Under the pieces are notes generated by a model, which was given only the letters and a program-made list of their open reading frames with translations, was not told the DNA's origin and made no database searches. From Roseateles sp. (GTDB lineage Bacteria > Pseudomonadota > Gammaproteobacteria > Burkholderiales > Burkholderiaceae_C): a stretch of DNA of 45,617 bases. The position numbers and the translations under genes are program-made. Location: the NCBI GenBank assembly GCA_016790285.1, contig JAEUPJ010000066.1:1-45617 (forward strand). Reading direction: 5' to 3'. The stretch's first letter is position 1. Every line of letters begins with the position of its first letter. Positions 1-10,300 of this stretch are shown here, in pieces.

Positions 1-1706
1 CGGTCCAGCGCCAAATCCACCGCCTGCGCGTTCTTGTTGAGCACGACCATCACCGTGCGCTGCGCGTCGTAGCGGAAGAAGACGTACACGCCCTTGAGCG
101 GCGCGTACTGCATCAGCGCGCCGTCGTGGACGGTGGCATTGGCCTTGCGCCAGGTGAAGAGCCGGCGCACCCAGTCCTGCATGTCGCGCTGCTCGGCGGA
201 GAGGCCCGCGCCGGTGAAGGCGTTGACCGCGTCGCCCGCCCAGCCGCCGGGCATGTCGGCGCGCACGAGGCCGTCGTCGCGCTCGGTCGGGCTGCGCATC
301 AGCAGCTCGGTGCCGTAGAACATCTGCGGGATGCGCCTCGTGGTGGCCAGGTAGGCCAGCGCGATCTTCGTGAGGCCGACGTCGTGCTTGAGCACCGAGA
401 ACAAGCGCGGCGTGTCGTGGTTGCCATCGAACAGCACGAGATTGGCCGGGTCCGGGTAGACGAAGTCGTGCGCCAGGCCCTCGTAGAGCTTGGTCAGGCC
501 GGTGTGCGGGCCATCCTCCTCCAGCAGGGCGGCCAGCAGGTTGGTCTGCATGGGGAAGTCCATCAGGCTCGGTGCGTGGGACACATAGCCGTCGTGGTTC
601 TTCTTGCCGCGCTGCCAGTAGGACACCACGGCGGGGTGCGGGCTCCATTCCTCGCCAACGATGTTCAGCTTCGGGTACTCCTGCATCACGCGGGCGGACC
701 AGCGGCTGAGGAAGTCGCGGTCCGAGTAGGAGTAGGTGTCGGTGCGGATGCCCGACAGCCCCGCACTTTCAATCCACCACAGCGTCATCTGCGTGAGGTA
801 GGTGGCCAGTTCGGGGCGGCGCTGGTTCAGGTCGGGCATCCCGGGCACGAACCAGCCGTCGGTGAAGCGCTTGCGGTCGCTCGGTGACGCGTACGGGTCC
901 TGCAGCGTCATGCGCGCGTGGTGCGTCTCGGTGTACTGCGGCCAGGCGTTCACCCAGTCCGGCGCGGGCAGGTCGGCCATCCACCAGTGATCGACGCCGA
1001 TGTGGTTGAGCACGATGTCCTGGATGATGCCCACGCCCTGGGCGCGCGCCTCGGCCACGTAGGCGCGGAAGTCGTCGTTGGTGCCGAAGCGCGGGTCGAC
1101 CTTGTAGAAGTCGGTGGCCCCATAGCCGTGGTAGCTGTACTTCTCGCTGTTGTTCTCCACCAGCGGCGTGGGCCAGACCTGCGTGAAGCCCAGGCCGGCG
1201 ATGTAGCCCAGGTGTTGGCGCATGCCGGCGAGGTCGCCGCCGTGGCGGCCGCCCGGGTCGGTGCGCGTGATGCCTTCCTTCATGCCGCCTTGACGGCCGC
1301 TGCCACCCTGGGCGAAGCGGTCGGGCACGACGAGGTAGATGGCGTCCTTCGGCCCGAAGCCCTGGCGCTGGGCCGAGCCCGGGGCGCGGGCCCGCAAGGT
1401 GTAGCGCAGCGTGCGGCCGCCCACGGTGAGCGTGATGTCGCCCGGCTTGGCCGCGGGCGTCACGTGGAGGTCGACGAACAGGTAGTTGGGGCTCGCGGCG
1501 CGGTGGCTGCCCTTGAGCGTCACACCCGGGTAGGGCGCGAGCGTGGGCTTGGCCTCGGCAATGCCGGGCGCGTGCAGCATCAGCTGCAGCGCGGGGGCGC
1601 GCATGCCGACCCACCAGTTCGGCGGTTCGACGTGGGAAATGGCCTCGGCGGCCAGCGTGGGCAGGGTCATCAGCAGGGCGGTGGCAAGGGTGATCAGGGC
1701 CTTCAT
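1..1706 (-). CDS. Cyclomaltodextrinase / neopullulanase (GH13, SusA-like), 3' end outside window
   Basis: Hydrolyses cyclodextrins, pullulan or maltodextrins, probably in the periplasm. About 568 codons are visible and the reading frame leaves the window without a stop. Residues 1-20 (MKALITLATALLMTLPTLAA) are a signal peptide. Residues about 25-110 match the N-terminal beta-sandwich of cyclomaltodextrinases. The GH13 barrel follows, with VLNHIGVDHWW (about 232-242), the nucleophile in RTDTYS (D323), the acid/base in IVGEEW (E352) and the transition-state Asp in FDGNHDTPR (D431), so the catalytic triad is intact. The start ATG overlaps the stop of the upstream amylase gene in an ATGA, which implies translational coupling. 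The SusA-like assignment rests on the domain layout and on motifs such as GGRHGGDLAG. The exact substrate cannot be told from sequence. The other two reading frames of this stretch are shadows. Confidence 0.88.
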   Translation of the reverse strand, partial: MKALITLATALLMTLPTLAAEAISHVEPPNWWVGMRAPALQLMLHAPGIAEAKPTLAPYPGVTLKGSHRAASPNYLFVDLHVTPAAKPGDITLTVGGRTLRYTLRARAPGSAQRQGFGPKDAIYLVVPDRFAQGGSGRQGGMKEGITRTDPGGRHGGDLAGMRQHLGYIAGLGFTQVWPTPLVENNSEKYSYHGYGATDFYKVDPRFGTNDDFRAYVAEARAQGVGIIQDIVLNHIGVDHWWMADLPAPDWVNAWPQYTETHHARMTLQDPYASPSDRKRFTDGWFVPGMPDLNQRRPELATYLTQMTLWWIESAGLSGIRTDTYSYSDRDFLSRWSARVMQEYPKLNIVGEEWSPHPAVVSYWQRGKKNHDGYVSHAPSLMDFPMQTNLLAALLEEDGPHTGLTKLYEGLAHDFVYPDPANLVLFDGNHDTPRLFSVLKHDVGLTKIALAYLATTRRIPQMFYGTELLMRSPTERDDGLVRADMPGGWAGDAVNAFTGAGLSAEQRDMQDWVRRLFTWRKANATVHDGALMQYAPLKGVYVFFRYDAQRTVMVVLNKNAQAVDLALD

Positions 1707-3352
1707 GACGCTTCCAGTTGGTAGACGCGCAGGGACAGCGGCGGGAGTGTGGCGCGGCCGCGCACGGTGGCGCCAGCCTGGGGGTAGAGCGGCCGGGCGC
1801 GCGAGGGGAGATCGACCGTGGCGGCGGTATCGCCGTAGTTGATGGCGACGAACACCCGGTCGGCGCCGTTCACGCGCTGGAAGCTCCACACCGCGCCGTC
1901 GACGCGGTCGGCCTCGTAGCGGCCGATCGTCAGGGCCGGCTGCGCGCGCCGCAGCGCGATCAGGCTGCGGTAGAAGTTGAAGAGCGAGCCGGGGTCGCGC
2001 TGCTGGGCTTCGGCGTTGTGCCGGCTGCGGTTCAGGGCGAAGGGGCGGAAGGGGCGGAAGGAGCGGTCGCCGGTCGTGAACCCGTCGGCGCCGCGGTTGC
2101 CGGCGCTCCAGCTCATCGGCGCGCGCAGCGGGTCGTCGCCCGGGCCGTCGATGCCCGCCAGGCCGATCTCCTCGCCGTAGTAGACGAAGGGCGTGCCCGG
2201 CAGCAGCAGGTAGCTGGCTGCGGCCAGCCGGTAACGGGCCTCGTCGCCGTGGAGCTGGTCCCACACGCGCTGGCCCGTGAAGATGTCGTGGTTGTGCAGG
2301 AAGGTCGCCATCGTCGGGCGCATGCTGCGGTAGTAGTCGGCCACCTTCTGCACAGCGGCTGCCTCGCCCTTGGCCGCCTTGATCATCTCGTAGTTGAGGT
2401 TGAAGGCGAACGCGCCGCCGCACAGCGCCGGGTCGCCGTAGGCGATCGGCTCCGCCGTGGCCTCGCAGACGACGTAGCGACCCGGGTAGCTCTTGATCAG
2501 GTCCTGGAAGCGCTTGGTGAGCGCGCGGCTCTCGGGCTGGTCGTTCCAGTCCTTGGCGTTGTTCTCGATCAGGTGGGGCACTGCGTCGAGGCGGTAGCCA
2601 TCCAGGCCGCGGTTGAGCCAGAAACGCAGGGAGTCCTCGTGGTACTGCACCACGGCGGGGTTGCGCATGTTGAAGTCCGGCATGTGCGGCCCGAAGGTGC
2701 CGAAGTAGATGTCCGGCGAGCCGACCTTGAGCGCCGGCATGTCCTTCCACTCGCCCGTCCAGGTCCAGGGCTGGGTGGCGGCGTCGTACCAGGGGTACTT
2801 GCCCCAGATGTCCCAGCCCGGGCCGGGGTCGGGGTTCCAGACGAACCAGCTGCGCCAGGGGCTGGCCCGGTCGGCCACGGCCTGCTGGAAGGGCGGGAAG
2901 GACCAGGACGCGTGGTTGATGACGTAGTCCATCACGATGCCGATGCCGCGCTTGTGGCCCTCGCGGATGAGTTCGTCGAAGTCCGCCAGCGTGCCGTACT
3001 GCGGCTCGATGCCGCGGAAGTCGACCGTTGCGTAGCCGTGGTCGTGGTCGGAGCTGGCGGTGATGGGCATCAGCCACAGGCCGCTGACGCCGAGTTTCTG
3101 GAGGTAGTCGAGCCGGCGCGTGAGGCCGCGCAGGTCACCGATGCCGTCGCCGTTGCTGTCCTGGTAGCCGCGCACGAAGACTTCCATGAACACGCCGTGC
3201 TGCCAGTTCGCCGGCAGGGTGCTGGCGCGCGGCTGGGCGGGTACGGGGCGGGTGTCGATGACTGGCTGGATCTGGGGCTGGGCCTGCACTTGTGGCAACA
3301 GCCCCAGTGACAGCAGGACCGGCATCAGGCGTTGGAGGATGGGGGCGTTCAT
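1703..3352 (-). CDS. Secreted/periplasmic GH13 alpha-amylase or alpha-glucosidase
   Basis: A 549-residue glycoside hydrolase of family GH13 acting on alpha-1,4-glucans outside the cytoplasm. I place the start at the ATG at 3352 because it gives a clean signal peptide (MNAPILQRLMPVLLSLG...QVQA). A longer reading from 3457 adds only Arg/Pro-rich residues. The barrel starts near residue 50. It contains the Ca-binding-type loop DSNGDGIGDL (65-74), MDYVINHAS (141-149), the nucleophile in GYRLDAV (D256), the acid/base in VVCEATAE (E297) and FLHNHD (D356). A C-terminal beta domain follows. The DSNGDGIGD loop suits the alpha-amylase/oligo-1,6-glucosidase side of GH13 (subfamily 36-like is my inference). 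It is first in a two-gene operon with the cyclomaltodextrinase and divergent from the pullulanase at 3582. A shared GTAGTTT-type motif lies 114 bp upstream. Confidence 0.87.
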   Translation of the reverse strand: MNAPILQRLMPVLLSLGLLPQVQAQPQIQPVIDTRPVPAQPRASTLPANWQHGVFMEVFVRGYQDSNGDGIGDLRGLTRRLDYLQKLGVSGLWLMPITASSDHDHGYATVDFRGIEPQYGTLADFDELIREGHKRGIGIVMDYVINHASWSFPPFQQAVADRASPWRSWFVWNPDPGPGWDIWGKYPWYDAATQPWTWTGEWKDMPALKVGSPDIYFGTFGPHMPDFNMRNPAVVQYHEDSLRFWLNRGLDGYRLDAVPHLIENNAKDWNDQPESRALTKRFQDLIKSYPGRYVVCEATAEPIAYGDPALCGGAFAFNLNYEMIKAAKGEAAAVQKVADYYRSMRPTMATFLHNHDIFTGQRVWDQLHGDEARYRLAAASYLLLPGTPFVYYGEEIGLAGIDGPGDDPLRAPMSWSAGNRGADGFTTGDRSFRPFRPFALNRSRHNAEAQQRDPGSLFNFYRSLIALRRAQPALTIGRYEADRVDGAVWSFQRVNGADRVFVAINYGDTAATVDLPSRARPLYPQAGATVRGRATLPPLSLRVYQLEAS

Positions 3353-3465
3353 CGGGCGAAGGTGTGAGCGTGCGGCGGGTGCGCACAGGGAGGGCTTGCG
3401 GTGGGCGACCCGCGCCGGCCACGGGCGTGGCCGTGGCACTGCAAACGCTGTCTCCAAACCGCATC

Positions 3466-3480
3466 TTGTAATGAAACTAC
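3466..3480 (-). promoter_or_regulatory. Candidate starch-regulon operator, site 1
   Basis: On the minus strand this reads GTAGTTTCATTACAA. It matches the motif found at 3543, 10965 and 11077. It lies 114 bp upstream of the amylase start (3352) and about 100 bp upstream of the pullulanase start on the other strand. This is the most divergent of the four copies. Operator function is inferred only from position and recurrence. Confidence 0.4.
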
Positions 3481-3542
3481 GGTGCTTTTGTGGGCAAGGA
3501 TAACGACCTGCCCGGTGAAGTCATAGCGGGGTTTTGCTGAAT

Positions 3543-3555
3543 GTAGTTTTGCTAC
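3543..3555 (+). promoter_or_regulatory. Candidate starch-regulon operator, site 2 (GTAGTTTTGCTAC)
   Basis: GTAGTTTTGCTAC is an inverted repeat (GTAG, 5 bases, CTAC) 26 bp upstream of the pullulanase ATG. A second GTTTTGCT lies 15 bp earlier (3531-3538). A repressor bound here would cover the expected start of transcription. The regulator is not in the window. A LacI-family maltose regulator would be the usual candidate, but that is inference. Confidence 0.5.
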
Positions 3556-3581
3556 CATCTACGCACAACACGGAGACACGC

Positions 3582-6275
3582 ATGACGACACGTGCCTTGA
3601 CGGCCGCGCTGCTGGGTTTGACGCTGGTGGGTTCGGCAGCCCGGGCCGCCAACCTGGACGACTGCAACGCCGAGGTGCCGACGCCTGCTGCTGGCGCGCG
3701 CGCGTTGGCCGAGGCGTATTTCCTGGACGCCCGCGTGCTGCAGTGGCCGGGGCTGGTGTTGAAGGCGGGTGAGCGGGTCGTGCTCCACCATGCCCGGGCG
3801 GCCACCCTGCGGGCGCCGGCGGGCGAAGCCGTGGCGGGAAGCGACGGCGGCCTGCTGCTGTCGCCGAGCTCGGCGGCGCTGCCCGAGCGGTTTCGCTTCA
3901 TCGGCCAGGGCCTGCGCCTGGCGGTGCCGGCGGATGTCGATCTGAAAGAACTCCTGCGCGAGCAGCTCCTGCTCGTGCACGAAGCGGCGGACGGCCGCGT
4001 CATTGCCGCCACGGGGCTGCAGCTGCCCGGTGCGCTGGACGCGCTGTACGCCGCGGCCGAGCAGGTGGCCGACCTGGGCGCGCACCCGACCCGCACGCAG
4101 ACGGGCTTCGCCGTCTGGGCGCCCACCGCGCAGCGCGTGCAGCTGTGTCGGCATGCCACGGCACAGGGGCCGGCGGTGTCGGTCGAGCCGATGCAGTTCG
4201 ACCGGGCGACTGGCGTCTGGCGCGCCACGGTGCCGGGCGATCTCAGCGGGCGCGCCTACCGCTACCTCGTGGATGTCGTCACGCCCACGCACGGTCTCGT
4301 GCGCAACGTCGTGACGGACCCGTACTCGGTGGCGCTGACGGCGGACTCGCGCCTGAGCGTTGTGGCCGACCTCGCGTCGCCCGCGCTGAAGCCTGCCGGC
4401 TGGGACCGCGCGCCGCGCCCGAGCCGCGTGAAGGCCGCTACCGACCAGATCATCTACGAGCTGCACGTGCGCGATTTCTCGGTGAGCGATGCCAGCGTGC
4501 GGCCGGCCTGGCGCGGCAAGTACCTCGCCTTCACGGAGGCGCGCTCGGATGGCATGAAGCACCTCACCGCCCTGGCCCACGCCGGCCTCACGGACGTGCA
4601 CTTGTTGCCCGTGTTCGACCTTGCCAGCGTGCCCGAGCGCGGCTGCAAGACACCCGTCGTGCCGCAGGCAGCCCCCGACAGCGAGGCCCAGCAAGCGGCC
4701 GTGATGGCCGTGGCCGCCGATGACTGCTTCAACTGGGGCTACGACCCCTGGCACTTCAATGCGCCCGAGGGCAGCTACGCGACCGACCCGCTGCGACGGG
4801 TCGTGGAGTTCCGGCAGATGGTCCTGGCCCTGCACCGCGCCGGCCTGCGCGTGGGCATGGACATGGTCTACAACCACATGGCCGCGGCCGGCCAGCATCC
4901 GAAGTCGGTGCTCGACCGCCTCGTGCCCGGCTACTACCACCGTCTGGACGCCAAGGGCCAGATCGAACGCTCCACCTGCTGCGACAACACCGCCACCGAG
5001 CACCGCATGATGGCCAAGCTCATGATCGACTCGGCGGCGCTGTGGGTGCGCGAGTACAAGATCGACTCCATGCGCTTTGACCTCATGGGCCACCAGCCCC
5101 GCGAGGCCATGGAGCGGCTGCAGCGGCGCGTGGACGCGCAAGCGGGCCGGCCCGTGCAGCTGCTGGGCGAGGGCTGGAACTTCGGCGAGGTGGCCAACGG
5201 CGCGCGCTTCGTGCAGGCCTCGCAGCTGAGCCTGAACGGCAGCGGCATCGGCGCTTTCAGCGACCGCGCGCGCGACGCCGCCCGGGGCGGTGGCGCGGGG
5301 GAGGGCGGCGACGCCAGCGTGCGCAACCAGGGCTGGCTCAACGGCCTCGTCTACGCGCCCAACGCGCTGGGCGGCGGCCGCCCGCCCGAGGACCTGCTCC
5401 ATGCCGCCGACATGATCCGTGTGGGCCTGGCCGGCTCGGTGCGCAGCGTGGAGCTGACCACCTGGCGCGGCGAGCGGCGGCGGCTGGACGCCATCGCCTA
5501 CGGCGACCAGCCCGCCGGCTTTGCCAGCGAGCCCGGCGAAGTCGTCAACTACGTGGAGAACCACGACAACCAGACTTTGTTCGACGTGAACGCGCTGAAG
5601 CTGCCCCTGGCGACCTCGCGCGAGGACCGCGCCCGGGTGCAGATGCTGGGCGCGGCGCTGGTGGCCTTCAGCCAGGGGGTGGCCTACTTCCATGCGGGGC
5701 AGGACATCCTGCGCAGCAAGAGCCTGGACCGCAACAGCTACGACAGCGGCGACTGGTTCAACCGCCTGGACTGGCGCTACCAGACCAACCATTTCGGCAC
5801 CGGCCTGCCGCCACGCCAGGACAACTTCGGAGCGGATGGCCGGGACTGGGCCTTGGCCAAGGAGCGCCTGGCCGACCCCGCCATCGCGCCTGGGCCGGCC
5901 GAGATCGCCTGGGCGCGCGACGTCTTCCGTGACCTGCTGCGCATCCGCGCGACGACACCGCTGCTGCGCCTGCGCACCGCCGCCGACATCAAGGCACGGC
6001 TGAGCTTCCCGGCCAGCGGCCCTGGCCAGAACCCGACGCTGCTGGCACTGCGACTGGACGGCCAAGGCCTGGCGGGGCAGCGCGCCGTGCTGGCGCTCAT
6101 CAACGTCGCGCCGACGGCCCAGTCGCTGAGCCTGCCGCAGGAGGCGGGCGCGAAGTGGGTGCCGCATCCCGTGCAACGGCAGGGCGCCGACGCCCGCGTG
6201 CGGCGCGAGGCGAGGTTCGCAGAAGGCCGCTTTGACGTACCTGCACGCAGCGCGGCGGTATTTGTTCTCAACTGA
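3582..6275 (+). CDS. pulA: Type I pullulanase (GH13), debranching enzyme
   Basis: An 897-residue alpha-1,6-glucosidase that debranches pullulan and amylopectin, exported by a Sec signal ([22 protein letters not shown]). I chose the ATG at 3582 because GGAGA sits 6 bases upstream and the signal peptide begins there. The extension to 3534 would read through the candidate operator. An N-terminal region is followed by a CBM48-like domain ([14 protein letters not shown]) and the pullulanase motif YELHVRDFS. The barrel has the nucleophile in MRFDLMG (D500), the acid/base in [11 protein letters not shown] (E530) and [10 protein letters not shown] (D662). Region I reads VYNHMAAAG where most pullulanases have YNHT. 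It is closely paralogous in the catalytic half to the gene at 7350-10934 but lacks that gene's CBM41 domains and lipobox. It diverges from the amylase operon with two shared motifs between them. Confidence 0.92.
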   Translation: MTTRALTAALLGLTLVGSAARAANLDDCNAEVPTPAAGARALAEAYFLDARVLQWPGLVLKAGERVVLHHARAATLRAPAGEAVAGSDGGLLLSPSSAALPERFRFIGQGLRLAVPADVDLKELLREQLLLVHEAADGRVIAATGLQLPGALDALYAAAEQVADLGAHPTRTQTGFAVWAPTAQRVQLCRHATAQGPAVSVEPMQFDRATGVWRATVPGDLSGRAYRYLVDVVTPTHGLVRNVVTDPYSVALTADSRLSVVADLASPALKPAGWDRAPRPSRVKAATDQIIYELHVRDFSVSDASVRPAWRGKYLAFTEARSDGMKHLTALAHAGLTDVHLLPVFDLASVPERGCKTPVVPQAAPDSEAQQAAVMAVAADDCFNWGYDPWHFNAPEGSYATDPLRRVVEFRQMVLALHRAGLRVGMDMVYNHMAAAGQHPKSVLDRLVPGYYHRLDAKGQIERSTCCDNTATEHRMMAKLMIDSAALWVREYKIDSMRFDLMGHQPREAMERLQRRVDAQAGRPVQLLGEGWNFGEVANGARFVQASQLSLNGSGIGAFSDRARDAARGGGAGEGGDASVRNQGWLNGLVYAPNALGGGRPPEDLLHAADMIRVGLAGSVRSVELTTWRGERRRLDAIAYGDQPAGFASEPGEVVNYVENHDNQTLFDVNALKLPLATSREDRARVQMLGAALVAFSQGVAYFHAGQDILRSKSLDRNSYDSGDWFNRLDWRYQTNHFGTGLPPRQDNFGADGRDWALAKERLADPAIAPGPAEIAWARDVFRDLLRIRATTPLLRLRTAADIKARLSFPASGPGQNPTLLALRLDGQGLAGQRAVLALINVAPTAQSLSLPQEAGAKWVPHPVQRQGADARVRREARFAEGRFDVPARSAAVFVLN

Positions 6276-6300
6276 GGTGGGTCGGCAGGCGCGACCCATC
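6276..6300 (+). terminator. Hairpin 3' of pullulanase, possible terminator
   Basis: TGGGTCG (6278-6284) pairs perfectly with CGACCCA (6292-6298) around a 7-base loop, and two more pairs (one G-U) extend the stem outwards. It begins immediately after the pulA stop codon. There is no U-run behind it, so it could act as a Rho-linked or mRNA-stabilising hairpin rather than a classical terminator. Confidence 0.45.
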
Positions 6301-6429
6301 CCTTAGCATGGGGATAGCTTGCCCTGCGTCGGTGCGTGCCACCGCCCAGCGGGCACTGCACCCCCATCGGAGACGAGGGCTGACCCAACGGCGGGCCAGC
6401 GGCTCCCTACAGATCGAGGCCCGGTACGG

Positions 6430-6771
6430 ATGTCGGCGTCAGAAGCAGAGCGACGAGTCACGGAGCGCAAGGGACTGCGCACACGCGCCACCATCACCCT
6501 CGGCCAGACGCAGGCCTTCGAAGTCCGCACGCTCGACATGAGCCTGGGCGGCATGGGCATCGTGGCCCAGGCCAACCCGAGGCCGGGCACGCTGATGGCC
6601 ATCCGCTTCATGCTGCCGCTCAAGCCGAGTGGCTACGTGCCCTTCGAGGCCAAGGCCAAGGTGGCGCACAGCGTCTACTCGGCCAGCGAGCAGGGCTTCA
6701 AGATCGGCCTGTCCTTCATTGACCTCGCGCCGGACGCGGCCGCAGCCGCGCAGCGCTACGTCAGCGCCTAG
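6430..6771 (+). CDS. PilZ-domain protein (c-di-GMP binding)
   Basis: A single-domain PilZ protein of 113 residues, presumably cytoplasmic, that would bind cyclic di-GMP and pass the signal to a partner. The two ligand motifs are visible: RxxxR as RKGLR near the N-terminus and DxSxxG as DMSLGG about 25 residues later. The start at 6430 begins MSASEAERRV just before the first motif. Upstream in-frame sequence is Pro/Arg-rich and unlikely to be coding. It stands alone, 154 bp after the pulA stop, and converges on the PEP-CTERM gene (stops 9 bp apart). The leader contains a possible long-range pairing (ATGGGG at 6308 with CCCCAT near 6361), which I do not interpret. Its target is unknown, and the link to the starch genes is only by position. 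Confidence 0.82.
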   Translation: MSASEAERRVTERKGLRTRATITLGQTQAFEVRTLDMSLGGMGIVAQANPRPGTLMAIRFMLPLKPSGYVPFEAKAKVAHSVYSASEQGFKIGLSFIDLAPDAAAAAQRYVSA

Positions 6772-6780
6772 CCGGGCCGC

Positions 6781-7338
6781 TCAGCGTGCTTGGCGGCGGC
6801 GCAGTTGCGTGCCGACGAGGCCCAGGCCGACGAGCGCCAGGGTGACGCTGGCGGGCTCGGGCACGGCGCTCACATCGAACGTGAGCGTGCCGGCCGTCCA
6901 CTGGCCTTCAGCAGTGCCGACGGCCAGGTCCTTGTAGGCCTCGCTGAACTCGATGCGCAGCAGACCGTCGGCGCCGGCGGCGATGCCGTAGCCCGACAGG
7001 TCCAGCGTGCCGCTGTAGCTGCCGCTGCCGCTCATGGTGTCCAGCAAGCCCGGTGCGATGGTGAGCAGGTCCAGGCCGCCGGAGTTGCCGAAGCTCACCT
7101 GCATCTCCGACAGGCTGCTCGGCGAGAAGGCGTTGAGCGTGACGCTCCAGTCCAGCGCGTTCACGAGCGCATTGGCGCCCACGTTGACCAGCCAGACGGT
7201 GTTGCCCGCCTCGCCCTGCAGGTTGACGCTCTGCGCACCGCTGACGTCGACGACGACCGGCGTGGCCTGGGCGGCCGCGCCGGCCAGGGCGAGGGCCGCG
7301 AGGGTGGCTGCGGCGGCCAGATGGGAGAAGTTCTTCAT
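6781..7338 (-). CDS. PEP-CTERM sorting-domain protein
   Basis: A 185-residue exported protein with a signal peptide (MKNFSHLAAAATLAALALAG...) and a C-terminal PEP-CTERM sorting signal: VPEP, a hydrophobic stretch (TLALVGLGLVG) and a basic tail (RRRQAR). In known systems this signal is recognised by an exosortase and the protein goes to the cell envelope or exopolysaccharide. The middle is a beta-rich domain I cannot name. The start at 7338 lies 11 bp after the stop of the lipoprotein pullulanase, so the two are almost certainly one transcript. The pairing suggests the protein helps at the cell surface during polysaccharide use, which is inference. It implies an exosortase gene elsewhere in the genome. 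Confidence 0.88.
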   Translation of the reverse strand: MKNFSHLAAAATLAALALAGAAAQATPVVVDVSGAQSVNLQGEAGNTVWLVNVGANALVNALDWSVTLNAFSPSSLSEMQVSFGNSGGLDLLTIAPGLLDTMSGSGSYSGTLDLSGYGIAAGADGLLRIEFSEAYKDLAVGTAEGQWTAGTLTFDVSAVPEPASVTLALVGLGLVGTQLRRRQAR

Positions 7339-7349
7339 GACGGCGACTT

Positions 7350-10300
7350 TCAGTTGGGAGCGGCAGGGCGGGCGACGAACACGACGGCCGTGCGGGCGGG
7401 CACGCTGAAGCTGCCCGTGCTGCTGTCGAAGCTGGCCTGGCGGGCGCGGGCGTCCACCGCACCGGCGGCGGTGTGCACGGGGTGCAGCTGCAGGGCGTGG
7501 CCGGCCAGGGTGGGCAGCGTGAGCTGCTTGGCGGTCTTGTCCACGTTGATGAGGTAGACGAGCTCGTCGAAGTTGGCGCCGGGGTAGCCCACGCCATCCA
7601 CGCGGCCCACGAGGACCGTCGGTTCCTGGGCGGAGCCGGTGTTCAGGAAGCTCAGCCGTGCCTTGATGTCGGCAGCGGTGCGCAGGCGCAGCAGCGTCGT
7701 GCTCTTGCGGATGCGCAGCAGGTCGCGGAAGGCATCGCGCGTCCAGGCGATGTCGTTCGGGTGCGGCTTGATCAGCGCATTCGTGAGCAGCGGGCGGGCG
7801 TAGTTCCAGTTGTCGCCGTTGTCGCGCGACGGCGGCAGGCCCACGCCGAAGTTGTTGTCCTGGTAGCTCCAGTCCAGGCGGTTGAACCAGTCGCCGCTGT
7901 CGTAGCTGTTGCGGTCCAGGCTCTTGCTGCGCAGGGTGTCCACGCCGGCATGGAAGTAGGCCACGCCCTGGCTGAAGGTGTTGATGGCGCTGGCCAGGAT
8001 CTGCACCCGGGCGCGGTCTTCCTTGGAGGTGCCGGTGGGCAGGCGGAAGGCGTTGGTGTCGAAGAGGGTGAGGTTGTCGTGGTTTTCGACGTAGTTCACC
8101 ACCTCGCCGGGCTCCAGCACCCAGCCGGCCGGGATGCCGCCGACGTCGATCTGCTCCAGGCGCAGGGTGGCGTCCCAGCTCGTCTGCATCTGGAAGCTGC
8201 GGATGGAGCCCGCCAGCGACGCCTTGATGCGGTCGGCCTGCCACATCAGCTCGCCGCGGCTCTGGCCACTCGCGCTGCTGTTGGGGTCGTAGAAGAAGCC
8301 GTTGACGTAGCCCTGGTTGGCGACCACGGCGTTGCCGGAATCGCAGCACCCGCCGCCGCGCACGGCGTCGCGGATGATGGGGTTGAAGCTGCCGATGCCT
8401 GAGCCATTGAGGGACATCATCTCGGCCTGCACGAAGCGGGCGCCGTTGGCGACTTCACCGAAGTTCCAGCCTTCGCCGACGATCTGCACCTCGCGGCCGG
8501 CGGCGAGCTTGACGCGGGCCTTCAGCGCTTCCATCACCGAGCGCGGGTGGTGGCCCATGATGTCAAAGCGCAGCGAGCTGATGCGGTAGTCGCGCGTCCA
8601 GGTCACGGCCGAGTCGATCATGAGCTTGGCCATCATCAGGTTCTCGGCCGCGGTGTTCTCGCAGCAGGTCGAGCGCTCGATGCCGCCGGTGCCGTTGAGG
8701 CGGTAGTAGTAGCCGGGGACGATGCGGTCCAGCACGGAGTTGGCGTTCTGGCCCGAGGACGTGGTGTGGTTGAACACCACGTCCATGCCCACGCGCAGGC
8801 CGGCGGCGTTGAGCGCCTGCACCATGCGGCGGAACTCCACCACGCGCGCCAGCGGGTCGGCCGCGTTGCTCGAGTAGCTGCCCTCCGGCGTCGTGAACTG
8901 CAGCGGGTCGTAGCCCCAGTTGAAGCAGTCGGTCCCGGCCGTGGCGGCCACGGCGGCCTGCTGCGACTCGCTGTCCGCGGCGCCGCTGGGCGAGGGCGTC
9001 GTGCAGCTCTTCTCGTTGACGCTGGCGATGTCGAACACCGGCAGCAGGTGCACGTCGGTCAGGCCGGCCTGGGCCAGGGCGGCGAGATGCTTCATGCCGT
9101 TGGACTGGCTTTCGGTGAAGGCCAGGTACTTGCCGCGCCGGGCGGCGGGCACGGTCGAGTCGTTGATGGAGAAGTCGCGGACATGCAACTCGTAGATGCT
9201 CAGGTCCGACGGCGCGGCCACGGTGGCGGGCGGCGCGCCGAGGTCCCAGCCGGCGGGCTTGGTCTGGGGCGACTGCAGGTCCACGACCACGCTCTGCTGG
9301 CTGCCCAGCGTGAGGCCGAGCGAGTAGGGGTCGGCGACGAGGTTGCGCACCAGGCCCACGCCCTTCACGAACACCTGCACCTGGTAGCGGTACTGCGTGC
9401 CCTGCAGGTTGCCGGGCTTGGTGAGGCTCCACACGCCGGTGGCGGCGTCGCGCGTCATGGCCTCGGTGGTGGTGCGCGTGAGGCCGGAATTGCCGAGCGG
9501 TGTCGTGAGGACGGCCGAGACGGCCTGGGCCGTCGGGGCCCACAGCTTGAAGCTGGTGCTGCCGTTCTTCACGACGGCGCCGAGGTCGGGCACGTCGTTC
9601 GCGGCGGCGTAGAGGTCGTCCAACGCGCCGGCCACCTGGGCGGTGGTGGCGTTTTGCACCTTGCCGTTCGCGTCTTCCTGCACGAGCACCAGTTGCTGCT
9701 GGTGCAGGGCGGGCAGGCGGGGGAGGTCGGCGGCGCGCACGCTGAAGACGGTGCCGCTGGCCACGTACTTGAAGCGCAGCGCATCGGCCGCGGGCACGGT
9801 GCCGGTGAAGGCGTCCAGCGTGATGAAGCCGTCGGCACCCTGCACGGCGGCGTCCAGCCCGACGCTGATCTGGCCGGTGGCGGAGTGGTAGAGACGCACC
9901 GGGCCGCTGGTGGCGATGCGGGGCCACTTCACGAGGCTCTTGTTCAGCCACACCGCGCGGGCGTCGGTGCTGGAGACCTGGCGCAGGTCGGGTGTGGCGG
10001 TGTAGACGGTGGCGTCGCGCTCGACGAGCCAGATGTGGCCCACCTGGCCCTGCACCGTCAGCGCGGCGTACTCCACGCGGATGTTGTTGTCGCGGCCGTC
10101 CTTGTCGTTCTCGTTGGGCGGCATGCCGTGGATGATGAACTCCAGGCCCTTGCGGTTGACGTCGCCTTGCGGGTTCAGGACCGGGATGTCGAACGCCACC
10201 TCGCCGTCACCGGCCACGTAGCCGGGCATGGCGCTGAAGGCGACCGGCTGGCCCCAGATGTCGATGTTCACGCCGGCGGGAATGCGGCTGGTGTCCAGGC

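Noticed and set aside
769-1614. A 281-codon minus-strand ORF in the first gene
   Set aside because: Wrong frame of the cyclomaltodextrinase. The real frame runs from 1706 off the left edge and has all GH13 motifs.
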